Shown here: one piece after another, positions 56,601 to 64,000 of the stretch | Layout of the letters: the number at the start of each line of letters is the position of its first letter | How positions within the stretch are numbered: the stretch's first letter is position 1 | Assembly (NCBI RefSeq): GCF_002575655.3 | Contig: NC_053037.3 | Coordinates: 49,240,242-49,304,241, forward strand | Length of the DNA stretch: 64,000 nt | DNA from: Aegilops tauschii subsp. strangulata | Taxonomy: Eukaryota; Streptophyta; Magnoliopsida; Poales; Poaceae | Reading direction: 5' to 3' | The notes under the pieces: model-generated | Told to the model about the DNA's origin: nothing | Databases searched by the model: none | What the model saw: the letters and a program-made list of their open reading frames with translations, nothing else | Made by a program: the position numbers and the translations under genes

Positions 56601-57606
56601 CCCAGACCCCTGCGCGCATAGGGTTTAGACCGGCGTGCTGACCTCTCTGTTAAGCCTAGGTGGGGCTGCGACGTGTTGATCTTACGAGGCCGGGCATGAC
56701 CCAGGAAAGTGTGTCCGGCCAAATGGGATCGAGCGTGTTGGGTTATGTGGTGCATCCCTGCAGGGAAGTTTATCTATTCGAATAGCCGTGTCCCTCGGTA
56801 AAAGGATGACCCGGAGTTGTACCTTGACCTAATGACAACTAGAACTGGATACTGAATAAAATACACCCTTCCAAGTGCCAGATACAACCCGGTGATCACT
56901 CTCTAAGAGGGCGACGAGGAGGGGATCGCTGGGTAGGATTATGCTATGCGATGCTACTTGGTGGACTTCAATCTACTCTCTTCTACATGCTGCAAGATGG
57001 AGATGGCCAGAAGCGCAGTCTTCGACAGGATTAGCTATCCCCCTCTTATTCTGGCATTCTGCAGTTTAGTCCACCGATATGGCCCTTTACACGTATACCC
57101 ATGCATATGTAGTGTAGCTCCTTGCTTGCGAGTACTTTGGATGAGTACTCACGGTTGCTTTTCTCCCTCTTTTCCCCCTTTCCTTTCTACCTGATTGTCG
57201 CCACCAGAGGCTGCAGTCCAGGAACCAGACGCCACCGTCGACGACGACTCCTACGATACTGGAGGTGCCTACTACTACGTGCAGCCCGCTGATGACGACC
57301 AGGAGTAGTTAGGAGGATCCCAGGCAGGAGGCCTGCGCCTCGTTCGATCTGTATCCCAGTTTGTGCTAGCCTTCTTAAGGCAAACTTGTTTAACTTATGT
57401 CTGTACTCAGATATTGTTGCTTCCGCTGACTCGTCTATGATCAAGCACTTGTATTCGAGCCCTCGAGGCCCCTGGCTTGTATTATGATGCTTGTATGACT
57501 TATTTATGTTGTAGAGTTGTGTTTTGATATCTTCCCGTGAGTCCCTGATCTTGATCGTACACATTTGCGTGCATGATTAGTGTACGGTCAAATCGGGGGC
57601 GTCACA
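53684..57606 (+). repeat. 3' LTR of E1 (3,923 bp)
   Basis: It begins TGTGACGCCCAGG and ends GGGCGTCACA; the last 10 bases are the exact complement of the first 10. It is complete, including the terminal 777 bp absent from the 5' LTR. GC-rich part 54150-55130 gives large overlapping frames on both strands that are not genes. Confidence 0.9.
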
Positions 57607-57611
57607 ATCGG

Positions 57612-58560
57612 CATGTTAAATAGCCCTGTTGCTTATCGCATTATTTGTACAAATACGCTTTGACGTATCAATCAGATTATAATGGAAACAGTTTGCGGCC
57701 CAACATATGTGGCACTGGCTTACTCCTTCATTATATTTCACTACTTTTATCGATTGCACCCGTACACTTTGGTACGCCTTAACTCGCTAGGGGCTCCATT
57801 GTGCCCCATACGTTTGCAACAAGTCCGAACACTTTTTACAGTATAGTTCGGCGCCCCGAATATAGCATTATATGCATCGGCTCCGAATCATGTCTTTTGT
57901 CAATAGTTGGGTTGCCCGGCTCCTGTGCTTGCTACCTTACGTTCCGTCTTATCGGCTAGGGTAGTAAAGGGAGAACTACTGCGATTGTGTTTCTGGTTTA
58001 TCCGGATAAACACCTCAGTAGAGAAAGCGAAAACTGACTGTCATGATGCGGTGAGAGCTAGTCAGCTATTCGGTGGCTAAACATAAATCCCTTGCGATTT
58101 TTTCCGCATTATGCGATGGATCGGCCTCCACCCGATCAGGTGTCTACAGCGTCCTAGTCCGGATAAACAAACACTAATTAGGGGCTGCGCCTACACTCTT
58201 ATTGTCAAACTCCTATGGCTAAGTGAGGGTGATAAAGCCACATAGTCCGATTGCCTGGTTCGCTCTACTAAATACCTCCTTCAAGGACCAAACTCTTGGG
58301 TCAAGTGTGTTTAGGTTCCAACCCGAACACCCCCGTACTACCTACGTGGGGGCTGAAGCCGACGACTGGCCAATTCTTAGATTTAATAATAAACGGTCGC
58401 ACAGGAGGAAATATTTTCCAAAAAAACAACAAGCAATACATTACATATATGCTTTGTTCCATAATACAGGACCGGATAAACACAAATACATTCATTCAAA
58501 AATAATGTCCTTCGCACACTGGCCCTCCACAATGCGGGATCCTTCCAAGACATCATCAAA
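57612..58560 (+). other. Right part of the Tat-like host, non-coding
   Basis: Host sequence resumes after ATCGG (57607-57611). It contains AGGGGCTCCATTGTGCCCCA and other words of a Gypsy 3' region, without a plus-strand gene. Confidence 0.6.
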
Positions 58561-59163
58561 CTACCGCTCGGGCGTGCGGTGCTCTTTGCCCGCAGGCGGT
58601 CCCTCGGTCGCAAGCTTGACGGCATTCATCTTCGCCCACTGCACCTTGACACGGGCGAAGGCCATCCGCGCACCTTCGATGAAGACCGACCACTTTATGG
58701 CATCAAGCCAGGGGCAGGCATCGACCAGCCGCTTCACAAGCCCGAAGTGGCTACTAGGCATGGCTTCGGCAGGCCATAGACAGATTATCAAATCCTTCAT
58801 GGCCAATCCGGCCACCCTATGCAGCTCATTCAGCTGTTTCAGCTGATCGCTGAGGGGCACCGGATGCTCTGGCGCAAGGTATTGCGACCAGAACAGCTTC
58901 TCCGTTGAGCTCCCCTCTTCGGCTCGGAAGAACTCCGCGGCATCAGCAACACTGCGAGGCAGATCCGCAAACGCTCCTGGAGAACTCCAAATCCGGGTCA
59001 GTAAGAGGTATCTTTTCTTCACAAACTTGCTCTGCATAATAAAGGCCTTACCCGCCGCAATCTGCTTGGCCTCCTGGATTTCCCGGAGGGCGCCCTGGGC
59101 TTCAACCCGGGCTTCTTGTGCGCTTTGGTGGGCCTTAGCTGTTGGGGAACGTAGTAATTTCAA
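58561..59163 (-). pseudogene. Antisense ORF of the Tat-like element, N-terminus cut by a Copia insertion
   Basis: This is a minus-strand frame of about 200 codons, opposite to gag. Readable parts include AHQSAQEARVEAQGALREIQ (coiled-coil-like), FVKKRYLLLTRIWSSPGAFA, LPRSVADAAEFFRAEEGSST, FGLVKRLVDACPWLDAIKWS and MAFARVKVQWAKMNAVKLAT. The first eight codons come from the Copia LTR that begins at 59140, so the true N-terminus is beyond that element. Tat/Grande elements are known to carry such antisense frames in their 3' region; the function is not established. The remaining frame has no stop, unlike gag and protease of the same element. Confidence 0.65.
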
Positions 59164-60888
59164 AAAAAAATCCTACGCACATGCAAGATCATGGTGATGC
59201 ATAGCAACAAGAGGGGAGAGTGTCGTCCACGTACCCTCGTAGACCGTAAGCGGAAGCGTTATGACAACGCGGTTGATGTAGTTGTACGTCTTCACAATCC
59301 GACCGATCCAAGTACCGAACACACGACACCTCCGAGTTCAGCATACGTTCAGCTCGGTGACGTCCCACGAACTCACGATCCAGCAGAGCTTCGAGGGAGA
59401 GTTCCGTCAGCACGACGGCGTGATGACGGTGATGATGATGCTACCGGCGCAGGGCTTCGCCTAAGCACCACTACGATATGACCAAGGTGGATTATGGTGG
59501 AGGAGGGCACCGCACACGGCTAAGAGATCAACTGATCAACTTGTGTGTCTATGGGGTGCCCCCCTCCCCCGTATATAAAGGAGTGGAGGAGGGGGGAGGG
59601 CCGGCCCTCCTATGGCGCGCCCTGGAGGAGTCCTACTCCCACCGGGAGTAGGATTCCCCCCCCCCCCCCTTCCAAGAGTAGGAGTAGGAGGGAAGGAAGG
59701 AGGAGAGAGGGGGGAGGAAAAAGGGGGGCGCCGCCCCCCTCCTTGTCCAATTCGGACTAGAGGGGGAGGGGGCGCGCGGCCTGCTCTGGCCACCCCTCCT
59801 CTTCTCCACTAAGGCCCAATAGGCCCATTACACTCCCCGGGGGGTTTCGGCAACCCCGGGTACTCCGGTATTTGTCCGAACTTACCCGGAACACTTTCAA
59901 AGTCCAAACATAGTCATCCAATATATCGATCTTTATGTCTCGACCATTTCGAGACTCCTCGTCATGTCCGTGATCATATCTGGGACTCCGAACTACCTTC
60001 GGTTCATCAAAACACATAAACTCATATTACCGATCATCACCGAACGTTAAGCGTGCGGACCCTACGGGTTCGAGAACTATGTAGACATGACCGAGACACG
60101 TCTCCGGTCAATAACCAATAGCGGAACCTGGATGCTCATATTGGTTCCTACATATTCTACGAAGATCTTTATCGGTCAAACCGCATAACAACATACGTTG
60201 TTCCCTTTGTCATCGGTATGTTACTTGCCCGAGATTCGATCGTCGGTATCTCAATACCTAGTTCAATATCATTACCGGCAAGTCTCTTTATTCGTTCCGT
60301 AATACATCATCCCGCAACTAACTCATTAGTTGCATTGCTTGCAAGGCTTATAGTGATGTGCATTACCGAGAGGGCCCAGAGATACCTCTCCGACAATCGG
60401 AGTGACAAATCCTAATCTCGATCTATGCCAACTCAACAAGTACCATCAGAGACACCTGTAGAGCACCTTTATAATCACCCAGTTACGTTGTGACGTTTGG
60501 TAGCACACAAAGTGTTCCTCCGGTATTCGGGAGTTGCATAATCTCATAGTCACAGGAACATGTATAAGTCATGAAGAAAGCAATAACAATATACTAAACG
60601 ATCAAATTCTAAGCTAACGGAATGGGTCAAGTCAATCACATCATTCTCTAATGATGTGATCATGTTAATCAAATGACAACTCATGTCTATGGCTAGGAAA
60701 CTTAACCATCTTTGATTCAACGAGCTAGTCAAGTAGAGGCATACTAGTGACACTTAGTTTGTCTATATATTCACACATGTACTAAGTTTCCGGTTAATAC
60801 AACTCTAGCATGAATAATAAACATTTATCATGATATAAGGAAACATAAATAACAACTTTATTATTGCCTCTAGGGCATATTTCCTTCA
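59140..60888 (-). repeat. 3' LTR of the Copia element (1,749 bp)
   Basis: On minus it starts TGAAGGAAATATGCCCTAG and ends TACGTTCCCCAACA. It is the same family as 18481-21252. The part at 59560-59800 is G/C-homopolymer-rich and differs between the two. It has the unoccupied target of the small CACTA at about 60078-60086. Confidence 0.92.
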
Positions 60889-60900
60889 GTCTCCCACTTG
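60889..60900 (-). other. Polypurine tract of the Copia element
   Basis: Minus-strand CAAGTGGGAGAC directly abuts the 3' LTR start TGAAGG. Confidence 0.85.
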
Positions 60901-60921
60901 CACTAGAGTCAATAATCTAGA

Positions 60922-61938
60922 TTACACAGTAATGATTCTAACACCCATGGAGTCTTGGTGCTGATCATGTTTTGCCCGTGAGAGAGGCTTAGTCAACGGG
61001 TCTACAACATTCAGATCCGTATGTATCTTGCAAATCTCTATGTCTCCCTCCTTGACTTGGTCGCGGATGGAATTGAAGCGTCTCTTGATGTGCTTGGTTC
61101 TCTTGTGAAATCTGGATTCCTTTGCCAAGGCAATTGCACCAGTATTGTCACAAAAGATTTTCATTGGACCCGATGCACTAGGTATGACACCTAGATCGGA
61201 TATGAACTTCTTCATCCAGACTCCTTCATTTGCTGCTTTTGAAACAGCTATGTACTCCGCTTCACACGTAGATCCCTCCACGACGCTTTGCTTAGAACTG
61301 CACCAACTGACAGCTCCACCGTTCAATATAAATACGTATCTAGTTTGTGACTTAGAGTCATCCGGATCAGTGTCAAAGCTTGCATCGACGTAACCATTTA
61401 CGACGAGCTCTTTGTCACCTCCATAAACGAGAAACATATCCTTAGTCCTTTTCAGGTATTTCAGGATGTTCTTGACCGCTGTCCAGTGATCCACTCCTGG
61501 ATTACTTTGGTACCCCCCTGCTAAACTAATAGCAAGGCACACATCAGGTCTGGTACACAGCATTGCATACATGATAGAGCCTATGGTTGAAGCATAGGGA
61601 ACATCTTTCATTTTCTCTCTATCTTCTGCAGTGGTCGGGCATTGAGTCTGACTCAACTTCACACCTTGTAACACAGGCAAGAACCCTTTCTTTGCTTGAT
61701 CCATTTTGAACTTCTTCAAAACTTTATCAAGGTATGTGCTTTGTGAAAGTCCAATTAGGCGTCTTGATCTATCTCTATAGATCTTGATGCCTAATATATA
61801 AGCAGCTTCACCGAGGTCTTTCATTGAAAAACTCTTATTCAAGTATCCTTTCATGCTATCTAGAAATTCTATATCATTTCCAATCAACAATATGTCATCC
61901 ACATATAATATTAGAAATACTACAGAGCTCCCACTCAC
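60922..61938 (-). pseudogene. Copia reverse transcriptase (C-terminal part) and RNase H
   Basis: This 338-codon frame begins just before the catalytic LILYVDDILLIGND. It continues with the Copia connection SMKDLGEAAYILGIKIYRDR and LSQSTYLDKVLKKF, then the RNase H domain: VNGYVDASFDTDPDDSKSQT, VSWCSSKQSVVEGSTCEAEY, the DNTGAIALAKE motif and the end TKHIKRRFNSIRDQV. The natural stop is near the purine tract. A stop at about 61966 separates it from the rest of reverse transcriptase (61969-62226). The part seen here looks otherwise undamaged. Confidence 0.9.
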
Positions 61939-61968
61939 TTTCGTATAAATACAGGCTTCTCCAAAAGT

Positions 61969-62226
61969 CTATATAAAACCATATGCTTTGATCACACTAT
62001 CAAAACGTTTATTCCAACTCCGAGATGCTTGCACCAGTCCATAGATAGATCGCTGGAGCTTGCACACTTTGTTAGCATCCTTTGGATCGATAAAACCTTC
62101 AGGTTGCATCATATACAACTCTTCTTCCATAAATCCATTCAGGAATGTGGTCTTTACATCAATTTGCCAAATTTCATAATCATAAAATGCGGCAATTGCT
62201 AACATGATTCGGACGGACTTAAGCAT
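61969..62226 (-). pseudogene. Copia reverse transcriptase, middle part
   Basis: The frame reads SVRIMLAIAAFYDYEIWQID, then VKTTFLNGFMEEELYMMQPE and LQRSIYGLVQASRSWNKRFD. These are the Copia reverse transcriptase fingers and palm up to just before YVDD. The first catalytic Asp is in QIDVK. It ends in a stop, so the enzyme is split. Confidence 0.88.
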
Positions 62227-62292
62227 CGCTACGGGTGAGAAAGTCTCATCGTAGTCAACTCCTTGAACTTGTCGAAAACCTTTCGCAACAAG

Positions 62293-62733
62293 TCAAGCTT
62301 TGTAGACAGTAACATTACCGTCAGCGTCAGTCTTCTTCTTGAAGATCCATTTATTCTCTATGGCTTGCCGATCATCGGGCAAGTCAACCAAAGTCCACAC
62401 TTTGTTCTCATGCATGGATCCCATCTCAGATTTCATGGCCTCAAGCCATTTTGCGGAATCTAGGCTCATCATCAATTCCTCATAATTCATAGGTTCGTCA
62501 TGGTTAAGTAACATGACCTCCAGAACAGGATTACCGTACCACTCTGGTGCGGATCTTACTCTGGTTGACCTACGAGGTTCAGTAGTAACTTGATCTGAAG
62601 TTACATGATCATCATCATTAGCTTCCTCACTAATTGGTGTAGGAGTCACAGGAACAGATTTTTGTGATGAACTACTTTCCAATAATGGAGCAGGTACAGT
62701 TACCTCATCAAGTTCTACTTTCCTCCCACTCAT
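62293..62733 (-). pseudogene. Copia linker and reverse transcriptase N-terminal part
   Basis: After an acidic, proline/serine-rich linker, the frame shows EPRRSTRVRSAPEWYGNPVL, AKWLEAMKSEMGSMHENKVW and TLVDLPDDRQAIENKWIFKK, the start of the Copia reverse transcriptase domain. It stops after VYKA, at a TGA in the place of an expected Arg codon (CGA), probably a C-to-T change. Confidence 0.85.
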
Positions 62734-62755
62734 TCTTTCGAGAGAAACTCCTTCT

Positions 62756-63256
62756 CTATAAAAGATCCATTCTTAGCAACGAATGTCTTGCCTTCGGATC
62801 TGTGATAGAAGGTGTACCCAACAGTCTCCTTTGGTATCCTATGAAGACACATTTCTCCGATTTGGGTTCGAGCTTATCAGGTTGAAACTTTTTCACATAA
62901 CCATCGCAGCCCCAAACTTTAAGAAACGACAACTTTGGTTTCTTGCCAAACCACTGTTCATAAGGCGTCGTCTCAACGGATTTAGATGGTGCCCTATTTA
63001 ACGTGAATGCAGTCGTCTCTAAAGCATAACCCCAAAACGATAGCGGTAAATCAGTAAGAGACATCATAGATCGCACCGCATCTAGTAAAGTACAATTACG
63101 ACGTTCGGACACACCATTACGCTGTGGTGTTCCGGGTGGCGTGAGTTGCGAAAATATTCCGCATTGTTTCAAATGAAGACCAAACTCGTAACTCAAATAT
63201 TCTCCTCCACGATCAGATCGCAGAAACTTTATTTTCTTGTTACGATGATTTTCCAC
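62756..63256 (-). pseudogene. Copia integrase, C-terminal half
   Basis: It carries the second catalytic Asp (KFLRSDRGGEYLS) and Glu (PQRNGVSERRN), then LPLSFWGYALETTAFTLNRA and FLKVWGCDGYVKKFQPDKLE. A one-base frameshift after CVFIGYQ scrambles the end, and a TAG just upstream separates it from the first half. Confidence 0.87.
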
Positions 63257-63262
63257 TTCACT

Positions 63263-63940
63263 CTAAAATTCTTTGAACTTTTCAAATGTTTCAGACTTAT
63301 GTTTTATCAAGTAGACATACCCATATCTGCTCAAATCATCTGTGAAGGTGAGAAAATAACGATACCCGCCGCGAGCCTCAACTTTCATCGGACCACATAC
63401 ATCAGTATGTATGATTTCCAACAAATCTATTGCTCGCTCCATAGTTTCGGAGAACGACATTTTAGTCATCTTGCCCATGAGGCATGGTTCGCAAGTACCA
63501 AGTGATTCATAATCAAGTGATTCCAAAAGTCCATCAGAATGGAGCTTCTTCATGCGCTTTACACCAATATGACCTAAACGGCAGTGCCACAAATAAGTTG
63601 CACTATCATTATCAACTCTGCATCTTTTAGCTTCAATATTATGAATATGTGTATTACTACTATCGAGATTCATAAAAAATAGACCACTCTTCAAGGGTGC
63701 ATGACCATAAAAGATATTACTCATATAAATAGAACAACCATTATTCTCAGATTTAAATGAATAACCATCTCGCATCAAACAAGGTCTAGATATAATGTTC
63801 ATGCTCAACGCTGGCACCAAATAACAATTATTCAGGTCTAAAACTAATCCTGAAGGTAGATGTAGAGGTAGCATGCCGACCGCGATCACATCGACTTTGG
63901 AACCATTTCCCACGCGCATCGTCACCTCATCCTTAGCCAA
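63263..63940 (-). pseudogene. Copia protease end, zinc-finger and integrase N-terminal half
   Basis: This is a 225-codon frame. The first part (VTMRVGNGSKVDVIAVGMLP, LVLDLNNCYLVPALSMNIIS) is the usual region between protease and integrase. The zinc-binding H, H, C, C residues are in YLWHCRLGHIGVKRM and LGTCEPCLMGKM. The first catalytic Asp is in IHTDVCGPM, followed by GGYRYFLTFTDDLSRYGYVY. A TAG stops the frame after KFKEF. Protease continues past 63941 after another stop (CNSK, then TAG), and its active site is beyond the window. Confidence 0.88.
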
Positions 63941-64000
63941 TCTTCGCTTAATCTGTAGTCCCTATTTCGAGTTGCAAATATTAGCAACAGAACTAGTATC

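Larger units (their letters stand above)
35577..57606 (+). mobile_element. E1: composite LTR element with a second element recombined inside (22 kb), TSD ATCGG
   Basis: It starts TGTGACGCCCAGG at 35577 and ends GGGGGCGTCACA at 57606, flanked by ATCGG on both sides. The 3' LTR is 53684-57606. The 5' LTR (35577-38722) is cut about 777 bp before its end and joined to element E2. E1's own interior is only 51150-53683, with a primer-site-like TGGTATTAGGATC at its start and a purine-rich GGTGGAGGAGAAT at its end. It encodes no recognisable gag or pol, so E1 is non-autonomous. Confidence 0.88.
21749..59139 (+). mobile_element. Remnant Tat-like Gypsy element, host of the nested insertions
   Basis: Pieces at 21749-23399, 35349-35576 and 57612-59139 belong to one element. 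The flanks of each insertion join cleanly at 5-bp target copies (GTCCA and ATCGG). Gag and protease are on the plus strand and an extra open frame lies on the minus strand at the far end, an arrangement known in the Tat/Grande group. Pol after the protease is missing, so the copy was probably non-autonomous or deleted before the insertions. Neither LTR is identifiable in the window. The right part is cut by the Copia insertion at 59140. Confidence 0.65.
59140..64000 (-). mobile_element. Copia retrotransposon (Angela/BARE-1-like), minus orientation, cut by the window edge
   Basis: The 3' LTR is 59140-60888. On the minus strand a purine tract, RNase H, reverse transcriptase, integrase and the zinc-finger region follow in Copia order. 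The 5' LTR, gag and most of protease lie beyond 64000. The left flank is TTAGC (59135-59139), which should be repeated at the other end. It inserted into the antisense ORF of the Tat-like element. The coding region has several stops and frameshifts. Confidence 0.9.

Overview
The window looks like intergenic DNA from a grass of the wheat tribe (Triticeae). It is packed with nested LTR retrotransposons, CACTA DNA transposons and MITEs, with introns in the gene-like parts and no bacterial gene organisation. The Copia LTRs resemble the Angela/BARE-1/WIS group, the Gypsy elements fit Athila-like and Tat-like lineages, and Stowaway MITEs are present. Family names rest on memory of these families, not on a search. 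I see no clearly intact cellular gene, rRNA, tRNA or CRISPR array.

Bases 1-10,700 are the least transposon-like part. Three diverged copies of a minus-strand transcription unit lie at about 739-2960, 4200-4720 and 7640-8700. Each has a TATA-like box, a GC-rich first exon, a possible splice donor, and one or more downstream segments that can be read with the peptide SILVELHK or a variant. In the first and third copies that segment also occurs as an inverted pair, giving a hairpin. Around them lie MITEs (3025-3195, 6432-6802, 6951-7261, 10684-10924), a LINE-type RNase H remnant inside a tandem duplication (5083-6170), and a purine-rich, microsatellite-like stretch (8990-10200).

Bases 11,000-21,750 are dominated by CACTA transposons. 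A nine-exon TnpA-like gene (11322-16040, plant transposase Ptta/En/Spm type) is broken by a frameshift, a stop codon and a hAT-type MITE. It is followed by GGCCGT-rich subterminal repeats and a CACTA 3' end at 17611. Next come a block of TCGGT-NNN-ACCGA repeats, a 5'-truncated Copia LTR (18481-21252) holding a complete non-autonomous CACTA (18681-20346, TSD ACA), and the 3' end of a third CACTA (21253-21748).

Bases 21,749-59,139 are one damaged Tat-like Gypsy element (gag and protease on +, antisense ORF on - at the far end) into which other elements inserted. (i) A full-length Athila-like element lies at 23400-35343 on minus (TSD GTCCA) and itself holds a solo LTR at 27192-28884. (ii) A 22-kb composite lies at 35577-57606 (TSD ATCGG). 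Its outer element, E1, has 3.9-kb LTRs and a short non-coding interior. Its 5' LTR is truncated and joined to a partial tandem dimer of an opposite-strand element, E2 (38723-51149). E2 has 4.2-kb LTRs and encodes two related proteins that resemble double-stranded-RNA-binding domains, plus a possible 52-residue membrane microprotein on the other strand.

Bases 59,140-64,000 are the 3' LTR and most of the pol region of a minus-strand Copia element of the same family as the LTR at 18481-21252, cut by the window edge. The nesting gives a relative order: the Tat-like host is oldest, then the Athila-like, E1 and Copia insertions, with the solo LTR and the small CACTA inserted later inside their own hosts.
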